Below, one piece after another: positions 1 to 6,965 of a stretch of 44,314 bases of DNA. The DNA lies in IMG/VR virus record IMGVR_UViG_3300024313_000368, positions 1-44,314 of that record, one strand, 5' to 3'. Positions within the stretch are counted from its first letter, which is position 1; each line of letters opens with the position of its first letter. Source of the DNA: a virus. The notes under the pieces were generated by a model that did no database searches, had not been told where the DNA came from, and saw only the letters and a list, made by a program, of their open reading frames with translations. The position numbers and the translations under genes are program-made.

Positions 1-440
1 TAGCTTGCCTTAATGGGATGGTAAGCAGTGATATGATCTCAAAAGTTTGGGCGCGTCACACTACAAACCTAAACATTGAGAATGCGGCAAAGACTATCAA
101 AAACAGCTTAGAAATATTCCACAATCAAAATGACATTTGGAAAAATTACACAAAATCTAAAGTTGAGCGTCAAGATGTGGAAAAGTTTTTTAAAGCAAAA
201 GTTGTAAACATGAGCCAAAAAAGCAGTGATGAGTTGTTCAATAAGCGCCAGCTTAACAACCTCTTAGGCCACTACGACGAATACCAGCGCGGTATGGGCT
301 CTAATAAATGGTCTGTCTACAATGCTCTTACTCACTGGTCTACACATACTATGGACGCAAAATTACCAGATGTGACCACACGTTATCGTGAAAAGAAAGT
401 AGCCGAAGCAATGTCATCTAAGATGTTCGCGGAAATATAA
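1..440 (+). CDS. DUF932 phage/plasmid-like protein, C-terminal part (5' end outside window)
   Basis: The reading frame is open from the left edge and ends at a TAA at 438-440, so only the last 146 codons are present. The ATG at 18 is internal, because in-frame codons before it read ACLNG and continue into MVSSD; a CxNGMV-type motif at this place is typical of DUF932 proteins. The closing part, with NALTHWSTH about 35 residues from the end, also fits the C-terminal region of DUF932. Proteins of this family are common in phages and plasmids; their function is unknown. A strong terminator follows 9 bases after the stop, so this gene closes an upstream + strand operon. Confidence 0.75.
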   Translation, partial: ACLNGMVSSDMISKVWARHTTNLNIENAAKTIKNSLEIFHNQNDIWKNYTKSKVERQDVEKFFKAKVVNMSQKSSDELFNKRQLNNLLGHYDEYQRGMGSNKWSVYNALTHWSTHTMDAKLPDVTTRYREKKVAEAMSSKMFAEI

Positions 441-449
441 TATAGGTAT

Positions 450-484
450 TTGGAGCTGGGTTAACATTCAGCTCCAACTTTTTT
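450..484 (+). terminator. Rho-independent terminator after the DUF932 gene
   Basis: A perfect 9-bp stem (TTGGAGCTG at 450-458 with CAGCTCCAA at 469-477) and a 10-base loop are followed by CTTTTTT at 478-484. The orientation fits the end of the DUF932 operon. The next promoter begins only about 10 bases further on. Confidence 0.9.
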
Positions 485-492
485 GCTTTTAT

Positions 493-533
493 AGTAAATT
501 AAAGCTTTACTTTGGCAAAGTATTACATAATAT
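493..533 (+). promoter_or_regulatory. Early promoter with inverted-repeat operator (copy 1)
   Basis: An inverted repeat AGTAAA-N7-TTTACT occupies 493-511. Its right arm (506-511) can serve as a -35 element, with a 16-base spacer to TAATAT at 528-533 as a -10. The same arrangement, with the same N7 and N16 spacings, occurs at 30655-30695 ahead of the other small-gene cassette, which is the main reason to believe it is functional. Transcription would begin near 540, just before the strong ribosome site at about 554. Confidence 0.6.
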
Positions 534-567
534 AGTCCTCATGAAACATCTTTTGGAGGTCAAAAAA

Positions 568-936
568 ATGAAATTTAAAGTTTATCAAATCCAACTTACA
601 AACCAAATCGTTGACGCGGTTAATGCTGGTGAAGAAGTCCCCGCGTATAAAATGAAAATGTCTATGTCAATGGACTTTAGGGGGACGAAAATTGGTCAAC
701 TTGCCGGTGATGCGTTTGCTGAAGAGTATTACACGCATGTTTCAACTATCACTGCAAAGGACTTAAACCAAGTTTTTCACATTGGTAATATCGGTCCAGA
801 AGAAAGCATTGAAAGACATTCACGTATGGCATCTGTATCAGTAGGTGATGTGATCATCGATGAAGAAGGTTCAATGTTCGTTGTTGCTTCAACAGGGTTT
901 GTTGCTTTTGCTTTTTGGCCAAAAATGGCCGCTTAA
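568..936 (+). CDS. Hypothetical early protein, 122 aa
   Basis: The start is placed at the ATG at 568 because a strong ribosome site (TTGGAGGTC) ends 6-7 bases before it; the ATG at 541 lies at the expected transcription start and has no ribosome site. The protein is soluble, without signal peptide or membrane segment. The C-terminal third contains RHSRMASVSVGDVIIDEEG followed by MFVVASTGFVAF, a compact beta-rich pattern seen in small plasmid and phage proteins of unknown role. It is the first gene of a + strand run of six small genes driven by the promoter at 493-533. I do not recognise a function. Confidence 0.7.
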   Translation: MKFKVYQIQLTNQIVDAVNAGEEVPAYKMKMSMSMDFRGTKIGQLAGDAFAEEYYTHVSTITAKDLNQVFHIGNIGPEESIERHSRMASVSVGDVIIDEEGSMFVVASTGFVAFAFWPKMAA

Positions 937-966
937 TATATTTTATTACTTACTCGGAGGTTAAAA

Positions 967-1221
967 ATGCCAAATACATTAAAATTTCTTGAATCACAAG
1001 AAGCCGCTTATCAGCGCATGTTAAAGCGCAAGCCAGCATTCGTTGTGCATGTTCGGACTGAAAATCTTGAACATTTTATTGAGCTTGATGCTGATAGCCC
1101 CGAGCAAGGAGAAATCATTGCCAAAAATTGGGTCACTAATATGGGTAAAACATCTGCATCTATCCGCCGAGTTTTTTATGATGGTACACTTGCAGAACCT
1201 TTTAAAGAGATAACATCATGA
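967..1221 (+). CDS. Hypothetical early protein, 84 aa
   Basis: An ATG preceded by CTCGGAGGTTAAAA gives a good ribosome site. The product is small and soluble, with mixed charge. No domain is recognised. The middle section (AFVVHVRTENLEHFIELDA) looks like a short beta-hairpin followed by a helix. The stop overlaps the start of the next gene by 4 bases (ATGA), so the two are probably translationally coupled. Its place in a run of small early genes suggests a host-takeover or accessory role, which is inference only. Confidence 0.65.
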   Translation: MPNTLKFLESQEAAYQRMLKRKPAFVVHVRTENLEHFIELDADSPEQGEIIAKNWVTNMGKTSASIRRVFYDGTLAEPFKEITS

Positions 1222-1457
1222 GCAATATCGACGTTGATCTTGAATATCGTGGGTGCGAAATAAAAGTAAATGTTTCGTACAGCTATCACCCTCCCTCTGG
1301 CTTCTCAGATGAGCCTCAAGAGCATCTTGTAGAGATAGAAGGGTACTCTAAAGCCAAAACTGGCAAAACGATCTCTAAGCGCTTGCAAAATGAAATTGAA
1401 AAGCATGATGAAGAGCGCATTATTGATATCATTTTAAGTAATGAATTAGATTTTTAA
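1218..1457 (+). CDS. Hypothetical early protein, 79 aa
   Basis: It starts at an ATG that overlaps the previous stop (ATGA). The N-terminal half is predicted beta (DVDLEYRGCEIKVNVSYSY) and the C-terminal half is a charged helix (SKRLQNEIEKHDEERIIDII). It has no signal peptide or membrane segment, and no family is recognised. It is followed after 16 bases, including a good AGGAGG site, by a helix-turn-helix gene in the same operon. Confidence 0.6.
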   Translation: MSNIDVDLEYRGCEIKVNVSYSYHPPSGFSDEPQEHLVEIEGYSKAKTGKTISKRLQNEIEKHDEERIIDIILSNELDF

Positions 1458-1473
1458 ATTAGGAGGCTAATCA

Positions 1474-1677
1474 ATGTCAAAATGGAAAAAGCTATTGGAG
1501 CGACAAATGTCTGAAAGAGTTGATCTAATTGCGAAGCAAGCCAAATCAGGGAAAACAATGAAAGAAGCCGCTAATGAGCTTGGGATTAGCAAACAGCAAA
1601 TTTATCAAATAGCCAAAAGGGAAAACATCACATTCGAAAAAACATTTCCCTACCAGAGAAACTTTAAAAAAGATTGA
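1474..1677 (+). CDS. Small helix-turn-helix protein, 67 aa
   Basis: An ATG lies behind TTAGGAGGCTAATCA, a strong ribosome site. The region at residues 27-50 (KTMKEAANELGISKQQIYQI) has the spacing of a helix-turn-helix of the sigma-70 region 4/resolvase type: a helix with Ala-Ala, a turn with Leu-Gly-Ile-Ser and a recognition helix. The basic C-terminal tail would also suit DNA binding. It is a candidate regulator of the small-gene operon it sits in, or a host-directed transcription factor. The motif is visible; its target is unknown. Confidence 0.65.
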   Translation: MSKWKKLLERQMSERVDLIAKQAKSGKTMKEAANELGISKQQIYQIAKRENITFEKTFPYQRNFKKD

Positions 1678-1694
1678 TAGATTATGGTTTCACC

Positions 1695-1859
1695 ATGAAA
1701 AATGAAGAATTTATAAAAGCACATCTAACTGCATTAAGTAAATCTATGGAGGATGAGTGTTTGTATTATTATTCAGATCACATAAAATACTTGTTAAAAA
1801 AAATAAAATCAGAAAGCACAAAAAATGAAAAACTATCTGCTGGAATTCAAAAAAATTAA
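1695..1859 (+). CDS. Small hypothetical protein, 54 aa
   Basis: The frame is open from a TTG at 1674, but the first ATG is at 1695 and neither has a clear ribosome site. I chose the ATG. The product is lysine- and glutamate-rich and probably helical (KNEEFIKAHLTALSKSMEDE near the start). The base composition from here to 2169 is more A-rich than upstream, with long A runs. Its last 35 bases overlap the next gene in another frame. The coding call is tentative. Confidence 0.35.
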   Translation: MKNEEFIKAHLTALSKSMEDECLYYYSDHIKYLLKKIKSESTKNEKLSAGIQKN

Positions 1860-2169
1860 AAAAAGAAATCCTACAGAACATGAAGTTGGAATGTTGATGA
1901 AACTTTCAGCAAAAGGGACTGCTGGTGCAAAAAAATCAAAAGAAAGTATTTATGCATATGGTAAAACTTCACAACATGATAATTTAGGAGGAAGAATAAA
2001 ACAAAAAGTTAAATTAAGTGAAGATGGTAAAAGAATTAATGATTTGATGCACAAAAAATTTGATGCAAAAACAATATCATTAATATTAGACTTAAAAGAA
2101 ACTTCTGTGAATAACATTATTAGATATGCAAGATTACCAAGAAATGCAGATCAAATATTAAATGATTAA
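1825..2169 (+). CDS. Hypothetical basic protein with possible C-terminal helix-turn-helix, 114 aa
   Basis: It begins at an ATG inside the end of the preceding small frame, with no strong ribosome site, suggesting coupled translation. The product is very lysine-rich. Residues about 68-105 (LMHKKFDAKTISLILDLKE then SVNNIIRYARLP) have the look of a helix-turn-helix: a first helix, a short turn and a helix rich in Asn/Ile/Arg. The A-rich codon choice differs from that of the phage structural genes and may mark a recently acquired gene. It ends the + strand run; a structured inverted-repeat element begins 5 bases after its stop. Confidence 0.55.
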   Translation: MKNYLLEFKKIKKRNPTEHEVGMLMKLSAKGTAGAKKSKESIYAYGKTSQHDNLGGRIKQKVKLSEDGKRINDLMHKKFDAKTISLILDLKETSVNNIIRYARLPRNADQILND

Positions 2170-2173
2170 TCGT

Positions 2174-2283
2174 GTGGGTGGACGTTGATAGTAATGTTAG
2201 CGCATTTGGTAGCAACGTGACCAACAATGACATAATTCGCCGGTTCGCATTATATGGTTATTGTTAGATTAATCCACCCACCA
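2174..2283. other. Structured inverted-repeat element (possible RNA with tRNA-like ends)
   Basis: A perfect 9-bp outer pairing joins GTGGGTGGA (2174-2182) and TCCACCCAC (2273-2281). It encloses two further inverted repeats: ACGTTG/CAACGT (2182-2187 with 2213-2218) and AACAAT/ATTGTT (2223-2228 with 2260-2265). The last bases read TCCACCC-A-CCA, which imitates a tRNA acceptor end pairing with GGGTGGA at 2176-2182, but no T arm lies directly before it and the element is about 108 bases long, so it is not a normal tRNA. An 8-base direct repeat GATTAATC occurs at 2164-2171 and 2267-2274. It sits between the convergent early and lysis modules. Confidence 0.45.
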
Positions 2284-2296
2284 GAGGTATATGAAG

Positions 2297-2325
2297 ATAC
2301 ATTAGCAAAAATGCAAGTATTTTTT
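2297..2325 (+). terminator. Probable terminator of the left early operon
   Basis: ATACATTAGCA (2297-2307) can pair with TGCAAGTAT (2312-2320) as a 9-bp stem with two single-A bulges, followed by a T run at 2320-2325. The orientation suits the + strand small-gene operon. The T run reaches the stop codon of the convergent endolysin gene. Confidence 0.4.
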
Positions 2326-3139
2326 ACCCTACCATCTTCTTATAAGTTTTAATTCCTACAATACCATCTGGAACAAGAGCATTTTCTTTTTGCCACGCCA
2401 TGACATATTTTTCTGTTATCAAACCAAATACACCATCAGCTTCAAGACCTACTGCTTCTTGAACTAGCTTTACTGCTTCACCTTCAGAGCCAACTTTTAA
2501 AAGTGTTGGACGCGGAGCAGGATTTACCTTTCCACCTAGTATTGATAAAGCGTCCTCATAGTGATGCTTTCTATCCTCAAGGCCAATTTTCCCGCCATTG
2601 ATTTTTTTCGTAGCTTTCAAAATATCATTAGAATAACGATTTAAATTATTCTCTTTCCAAAACCAACACGCACTTTCAAGAGCGCCCTCTTTAGTAGTTA
2701 AGTATTCAATTGTTCTTTCAAGTGTTCTGCCAATACTATCGGCAAAGGCAGTTTGATTATTTTTTCCGGTTAATTGAATGACACCCGCGCCCTTGTGTAG
2801 CCAGCCATCGCCGCTCTCAGTCGTAGAATTACCCATGCGATTTGCATATATAACATTCGCAATTTTTTCTGGCTGTCGGTGATATTCGTCTGCATTTCTC
2901 CCAGCGCGTTCAAAATATTTTGGGAAGATGATATTTAGAGCTTTCGCAGAATAATTTAAGTTTTCTTTTAAAACGCGGAAGTTATTACTTTCGTGACCGC
3001 ATTGAGCCATAAACATAGCAATTCTATTAGGAGTGTCTATTTCATATTGCGGCAACATCGTTTGAAGAGGCTTCACCCAATCTTCCCACTCATCGTTACC
3101 ATTAAGAAGCTGACTTACCTGTCCTTTATTTAATATCAT
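2324..3139 (-). CDS. Endolysin: GH19-type muramidase/chitinase fold with C-terminal peptidoglycan-binding domain
   Basis: The catalytic region spans residues 1-200. It contains FMAQCGHESNNF, where the Glu is the expected catalytic acid of glycoside hydrolase family 19-like phage lysins, and GAGVIQLTGKNN, matching the family's G-x-IQLTG substrate-cleft motif. TKKINGG follows further on. The last 60 residues (KVGSEGEAVKLVQEAVGLE through DGIVGIKTYKKMVG) form a PG_binding_1 repeat that would hold the enzyme on the cell wall. The ATG at 3139 is used; an in-frame TTG at 3151 would overlap the holin-like gene. There is no signal peptide, so release would depend on the adjacent holin. It is the last gene of the leftward late operon. 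Confidence 0.9.
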   Translation of the reverse strand: MILNKGQVSQLLNGNDEWEDWVKPLQTMLPQYEIDTPNRIAMFMAQCGHESNNFRVLKENLNYSAKALNIIFPKYFERAGRNADEYHRQPEKIANVIYANRMGNSTTESGDGWLHKGAGVIQLTGKNNQTAFADSIGRTLERTIEYLTTKEGALESACWFWKENNLNRYSNDILKATKKINGGKIGLEDRKHHYEDALSILGGKVNPAPRPTLLKVGSEGEAVKLVQEAVGLEADGVFGLITEKYVMAWQKENALVPDGIVGIKTYKKMVG

Positions 3140-3140
3140 T

Positions 3141-3536
3141 TTATTTCTCAATTTTCTTCAGTTTTTCTACTGATCTAAGTCCACCTAAACCTAGCATACC
3201 CATCATAACTGTAAGCAAGCTTCCCATGTCAAATTCTGGTAAAGCTGGCATATCAACACCAGCGGCTGTTACACCAAAGACTATAAGGGGCTGTAGTACA
3301 AAATGATAAGCAAAAGCAAAACCGCAAACCCAGCCTATGAATGGTCGCCATCCACCTTTGAATAAAGACCCGCTAGAGGCTTCTGCTTTGTTTATCTCAA
3401 GTTGCCCCATAAGTGCCTCTTGAGCGTGCTGGTCGGACATTGTGGCGATCTCATGGGCTAACGCGGCCTTTTGATCTTTATCTTCAATAACTTTATCTAA
3501 TAAACCTGTAACTGGACCAATTAAACTTGCTAACAT
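3141..3536 (-). CDS. Holin, GTA_holin_3TM type
   Basis: The 131-residue protein has a charged amphipathic N-terminal half (residues 15-60), then FKGGWRPFIGWVCGFAFAYH, the hallmark GWRP-(F/L)-GW stretch of the 3TM GTA holin family. A second hydrophobic segment (LQPLIVFGVTAAG) and a third (LLTVMMGMLGLGGLRSVEK) follow. Proteins of this type form the membrane lesion that lets the endolysin out. It lies directly upstream of the endolysin. Its start overlaps the stop of the nuclease gene (TAATG). The first hydrophobic N-terminal residues are short and probably not a membrane span. Confidence 0.85.
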   Translation of the reverse strand: MLASLIGPVTGLLDKVIEDKDQKAALAHEIATMSDQHAQEALMGQLEINKAEASSGSLFKGGWRPFIGWVCGFAFAYHFVLQPLIVFGVTAAGVDMPALPEFDMGSLLTVMMGMLGLGGLRSVEKLKKIEK

Positions 3537-3931
3537 TATTGCATCCTCCTTTTATCACGTAATTCTTGCAAATCCTTTTTCTTAGTACCGCCATCATACA
3601 TCCATGCGAAACCTTCATCTATGAGCATTTGGTTTAGCGATACTGTAGCTTCAGGGTTCATGTATAAATACCCAATCATTCTTCCGAATTTGCCATCTTT
3701 TTCTGTTCTAACAATTAATTTATCAGCGTTCATGATTAAGCTTTTGAGATAATCTTTAGCTTGAAGACCTAGTTTCTTTTCTTCTAAGTCTCTAGTTCTA
3801 CTTTCTGGTGTATCTATACCACCTAATCTGACACGTTCTTTTTTAGTCAAATCAAAGCCCAAATCAATTTCAACATCAATGGTATCACCATCAACAACTT
3901 TTAAAACATTTTTTACAAAATATTGGTACAT
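3536..3931 (-). CDS. Thermonuclease (SNase-like) domain protein
   Basis: The 131 residues are almost entirely one staphylococcal-nuclease-like OB-fold domain. VVDGDTIDVEI carries the metal-binding Asp. RVRLGGIDTPESR carries the catalytic Arg and Glu positions. GKFGRMIGYLYM carries the second catalytic Arg. No signal peptide is seen, so it should act in the cytoplasm. Enzymes of this fold cut DNA and RNA with Ca2+. Its place between holin and membrane proteins of the lysis module suggests late action, perhaps host nucleic-acid breakdown at lysis; that is inference. Confidence 0.85.
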   Translation of the reverse strand: MYQYFVKNVLKVVDGDTIDVEIDLGFDLTKKERVRLGGIDTPESRTRDLEEKKLGLQAKDYLKSLIMNADKLIVRTEKDGKFGRMIGYLYMNPEATVSLNQMLIDEGFAWMYDGGTKKKDLQELRDKRRMQ

Positions 3932-3933
3932 GA

Positions 3934-4260
3934 TTAATCACCATTTTTTGGCTTAGAGCCGCCCATTTTAGTAACACCAAAGAAAACACCGACGACACCA
4001 GCAACACTTAAAAAGTATATACTAGCCATATCACCAATAATATTTGCGGCTTTGTCCAGTCCTAGGCCGCTAGTAACAACAACACCAGCTGGATATAACA
4101 ACATGCCCCAAAGACAAAACCAAGCCATTTGACGCTGTGAGTCTCTCTGGGCATCTTCATCTTCCATAACTTTACGACGATTTTCCAGCTCTAGCGCGTC
4201 CCATTCTGACTTATCAATAGTACCGCTTCCATCTGTATCAATTTTATCAAATTCACTCAT
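3934..4260 (-). CDS. EF-hand membrane protein of the lysis module
   Basis: Residues 8-19 (DTDGSGTIDKSE) form a complete canonical 12-residue EF-hand loop with acidic or oxygen ligands at positions 1, 3, 5, 9 and 12. A charged helix (residues 25-43) leads to two hydrophobic spans, MAWFCLWGMLLYPAGVVV and IYFLSVAGVVGVFFGV. A good ribosome site (AAGGAG) precedes the ATG. The topology, a cytoplasmic calcium-binding head with two membrane helices, resembles a second holin or an antiholin. Calcium sensing by a lysis protein is my inference; the motif itself is clear. Confidence 0.8.
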   Translation of the reverse strand: MSEFDKIDTDGSGTIDKSEWDALELENRRKVMEDEDAQRDSQRQMAWFCLWGMLLYPAGVVVTSGLGLDKAANIIGDMASIYFLSVAGVVGVFFGVTKMGGSKPKNGD

Positions 4261-4272
4261 TTTATTTTCTCC

Positions 4273-4821
4273 TTAATCAGATAACGGGTTATCAAGAGCC
4301 CGTTGTAATTTCTTATTTAGTTTATCTTCTAGCTCTTTCATCGCACCACTTTGGGAGATCCTAACACGTTCTCGCTGATTTTCAAAACGCACATCAGCCG
4401 CATCAATCAAATTGCGTATCTTTGTTTCGTGTTCCCGTAGAAGGTTATCGACGCTATCTTCAATTGTTCTAACTGTATCTTCCACACGATCAGTCTGTTT
4501 TTCTATGCCTAAAATATCATCCCGAAGCCCATTTTTTATGTCACGGGTATATTCAACGCTCTCTTCAACTTTTATAGATATACCAGAAACCTTTGCGTCC
4601 ATAATCTGCATTTGCTGTTGATATTCGTCTAAATCCAACCCAGCGACAGCTTCAATTCTTTGATAAAGTACAAACCCACCATATAAACCACCTACAATAG
4701 TGCTAATGAACGCAAAAATTGCCATAACTGATGCAAAAGATAGCTTCATTCCACCAACTTTTACTTCTTTATCAGCTAATCCGTCTATTTCATCTGCTAT
4801 TTTTGTTGTATCGACCATCAT
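4273..4821 (-). CDS. Membrane-anchored coiled-coil protein, 182 aa
   Basis: A single membrane segment at about residues 28-55 (FASVMAIFAFISTIVGGLYG) follows a charged N-terminus. A long heptad-rich coiled coil covers residues 65-175. This bitopic design is like an inner-membrane spanin or a tail/lysis accessory protein, but no spanin partner with a lipobox is seen. Two adjacent ATGs are possible; the first overlaps the stop of the preceding gene (TGATGATG context). No catalytic motif is visible. Confidence 0.7.
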   Translation of the reverse strand: MMVDTTKIADEIDGLADKEVKVGGMKLSFASVMAIFAFISTIVGGLYGGFVLYQRIEAVAGLDLDEYQQQMQIMDAKVSGISIKVEESVEYTRDIKNGLRDDILGIEKQTDRVEDTVRTIEDSVDNLLREHETKIRNLIDAADVRFENQRERVRISQSGAMKELEDKLNKKLQRALDNPLSD

Positions 4822-5207
4822 TCAAACTCCAAATTTTCAGTTTGTAAGTTTCTAAGCGCTTCTATTTCATCGCGTAGCTTTTGTATTTCCAATCTGCGCT
4901 GTGTTAGCTCTATTTGATATAGGTCATTACAATTTATTCGCGCTTTAGGTTTATCTAATGGAATAACAATTCTTGCATATACACCTATATCACGACCTTT
5001 GCTGTTTGTATCCAATCCAGAAAGAACGCCTGTAACGCCATATTCAAGATTAACACCACCGCCAACAGCATTGCTACATCGCATATTACCTGTAGAAAAA
5101 CTGTCTGATTGATAATTCATTGGTGGGCTTGGCAATGCAAGAGACAAAGAACTATTCTCTGCTATTGCTGTTGAAGCCATAAAACATAATGCAAATACTA
5201 ATCTCAT
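4818..5207 (-). CDS. Exported protein with C-terminal coiled coil, 129 aa
   Basis: The start at 5207 is preferred over an upstream in-frame codon at 5234 because AGGTGGAG lies just before it and it makes an ATGA overlap with the preceding gene. Residues 1-16 (MRLVFALCFMASTAIA) are a signal peptide with an Ala-x-Ala end. The mature part has a Gly/Ser-rich section with two Cys (NMRCSNAVGGGVNLEYGVTG), then GVYARIVIPL and a heptad-rich tail from residue 105. My memory is that similar proteins occur in marine T4-like phages, without a known function. It belongs to a five-gene run of exported proteins. Confidence 0.65.
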   Translation of the reverse strand: MRLVFALCFMASTAIAENSSLSLALPSPPMNYQSDSFSTGNMRCSNAVGGGVNLEYGVTGVLSGLDTNSKGRDIGVYARIVIPLDKPKARINCNDLYQIELTQRRLEIQKLRDEIEALRNLQTENLEFE

Positions 5208-5608
5208 AGCGGCTCTCCACCTAATTTTGAGCATACTATGGACGATACTACCGCCCTTGATTTATTTGATTTTAAAATTTTTGATGCAGTACAAATATAA
5301 ACTGCTTTATCTAAGTCTGATTTCCTAAAATAAACATCAAAATCTGTTTTTTCTCCATATCCAATTTTTATTATTTTATTTTGTGTAGTGAAATTTAACT
5401 CATCAAAATTCTTATCAAATAAACCTATTTCATAATAATTTATTTCTTTCCGTCTATTCAGAAATTGCAATTGTACCTTAACAACACCATTTACATGCGA
5501 TGGTGCTATTTTAGGATACGCTGGGGTTTGCTCATGAGCTTGAGCATAGCCCCCCAACATAAAGCCTAGAATAGTAAAAAGTATAAATAATACTACTTTG
5601 GTATACAC
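5204..5608 (-). CDS. Exported hypothetical protein, 134 aa, possibly periplasmic Ig-like
   Basis: The frame opens with GTG at 5608, overlapping the pilin-like gene by 16 bases; there is no clear ribosome site, so translation is probably coupled. Residues 1-24 (KVVLFILFTILGFMLGGYAQA) form a signal peptide. The mature domain is beta-rich (VKVQLQFLNRRKEINYYEIG, then YFRKSDLDKAVYICTASKI) with two cysteines near the end. Size and pattern would fit an Ig-like domain, conceivably a chaperone for the adjacent pilin-like protein. I do not claim homology to pilus chaperones. Confidence 0.6.
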   Translation of the reverse strand: MYTKVVLFILFTILGFMLGGYAQAHEQTPAYPKIAPSHVNGVVKVQLQFLNRRKEINYYEIGLFDKNFDELNFTTQNKIIKIGYGEKTDFDVYFRKSDLDKAVYICTASKILKSNKSRAVVSSIVCSKLGGEPL

Positions 5609-6081
5609 GTTGCTAGTACTGAAGCGGTATATGTACCTCCAGAAAAAGGTTTAGCCGCTCCATAGACCGCACTTGAAGCTGTAGAAAACCAAGTAGAACC
5701 AGCCAATGTTAAGTCAAAGATTGTGGTTGAATTTACTACTACTTTTGCGGCTTCATACCCTGACATTCCAGCAACAGACGTTTGAGTTACGCTAGTGCTT
5801 CCTGTCCATGCCACTGTATCAGTAAGCGATGGTGATGAACTAAACGATGTTGGGTGTGTTATATTAGCTGTATAAGCATCTGCTATAGAAACATCATATC
5901 TAATAACAGGCAATACACCTCCATCTGCTGGTGTAGTGCTTAATTTACTAGCAATAGGGTTTCCATATACGCCAGATTTAGTTGTTTGTATTACACATTT
6001 AGCTTCTACGTTTCCGACAATATCAACATTGGCGAGTGCTGGGAGTGCAAAAGTAGCTAAAATCATAGTTAAATATTTCAT
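5593..6081 (-). CDS. Exported pilin-like / spore-coat-U-like protein, 162 aa
   Basis: A ribosome site GAGGTAC precedes the ATG at 6081. The signal peptide is MKYLTMILATFALPALA, cleaved before NVDIVGN. The mature protein is rich in Ser, Thr, Ala and Gly with alternating beta patterns. It has one Cys near its start (VEAKCVI) and one at its end (VLATCIPK), as expected for an Ig-like fold closed by a disulphide. The closing GGTYTASVLATCI is reminiscent of fimbrial subunits and spore-coat-U domains. Its role in a phage is unknown; surface remodelling of the infected cell or a virion decoration are possibilities. Confidence 0.65.
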   Translation of the reverse strand: MKYLTMILATFALPALANVDIVGNVEAKCVIQTTKSGVYGNPIASKLSTTPADGGVLPVIRYDVSIADAYTANITHPTSFSSSPSLTDTVAWTGSTSVTQTSVAGMSGYEAAKVVVNSTTIFDLTLAGSTWFSTASSAVYGAAKPFSGGTYTASVLATCIPK

Positions 6082-6089
6082 TTTGTACC

Positions 6090-6965
6090 TCATTTATTAT
6101 ACTGCATATCTACCAACTTATTATGCAAAACTTGTTGTGCTAAATTATTACGCAAAGCATTTTTATTATCTGGTATCTCCGCGTCACTTAAATTCATTGT
6201 ATCTTTATATATACCACCATTTATTGCAGAATTATAGTATATGTCGATATTAGTCTTTATATTCATAGCATTGATGATACTAGACTGACCTTGAGTTCTT
6301 AAAAGTGTCATTGCATTGGCAGATGCAGTTAGACCAAGTTCAAGGCGCGTTTCTTTTTCCTCCTCTTCATCATCTTCAATTTTAGTTTCATCTTCATCAT
6401 AGTCATAATTTAAATCATCTTCAATATTTTCTACAACAGCATCATCTTTTAGTGCATCGTATATTTCATATTCAGGTATTTCAGGTATAGGCTCTTTATA
6501 TCCAGCACAGCTTGGGTCAGCTTGTGGGTCAAAACATTTGTCCATTCTAAATGTATAAATAACAACAGCGTCTTCTACTGAACCCTGCCCTTCAATTTCA
6601 ATAGAACCATCACCCCAATTAGGTGCTGGTATGTTTGCTAATGAAAATTGCTTGAGAATAGTATTGCTTGGCACTCCTGACCAATCATCTGTTTCTCTAA
6701 ATATATATCCAGCACCATTAGCATTCTTATTGCCAATATGCACCTTCATATCATCTTCAGTGTTTTTTACAGTTCTATAGCGATATATTAAGCCATTTAT
6801 GTCTAAACCGCTTCCAGAAGGCAAAATATTGCCCATAGACCAGCTTAAAGCGGCACTAGCGGCGTTTGAGCTTGTTCCGTAAGTATATGGCTCACATTGC
6901 GAGTAAGAAGGCCAGAGTGCTAATAATAACCCCCAAGCCAATTTTTGTTTCCGTATTGCCATCAA
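6090..6965 (-). CDS. Exported protein with acidic linker, 291 aa
   Basis: The N-terminus (KLAWGLLLALWPSYSQC) is a signal peptide, following MMAIRKQ. Residues 27-165 form a beta-rich domain that includes YIFRETDDWSGVPSNTI and ends in a Cys pair (DKCFDPQADPSC). A strongly acidic low-complexity linker (DYDEDETKIEDDEEEEKE) separates it from a helical C-terminal domain. The start lies inside the preceding gene with a 74-base overlap, and the stop is coupled to the pilin-like gene. Similar proteins seem to accompany the neighbouring genes in marine myoviruses (memory only). The function is not known. Confidence 0.65.
   Translation of the reverse strand: MMAIRKQKLAWGLLLALWPSYSQCEPYTYGTSSNAASAALSWSMGNILPSGSGLDINGLIYRYRTVKNTEDDMKVHIGNKNANGAGYIFRETDDWSGVPSNTILKQFSLANIPAPNWGDGSIEIEGQGSVEDAVVIYTFRMDKCFDPQADPSCAGYKEPIPEIPEYEIYDALKDDAVVENIEDDLNYDYDEDETKIEDDEEEEKETRLELGLTASANAMTLLRTQGQSSIINAMNIKTNIDIYYNSAINGGIYKDTMNLSDAEIPDNKNALRNNLAQQVLHNKLVDMQYNK

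Noticed and set aside
2176-2283. A tRNA gene ending in CCA
   Set aside because: The acceptor-like stem and ACCA end are there, but the length is about 108 bases and no T arm directly precedes the acceptor 3' strand. Kept only as a structured element.
4412-4621. A + strand frame opposite the coiled-coil protein, and similar + strand frames opposite many late genes (for example 35170, 39104, 24219)
   Set aside because: No ribosome sites or recognisable domains; they are antisense shadows of well-supported - strand genes.
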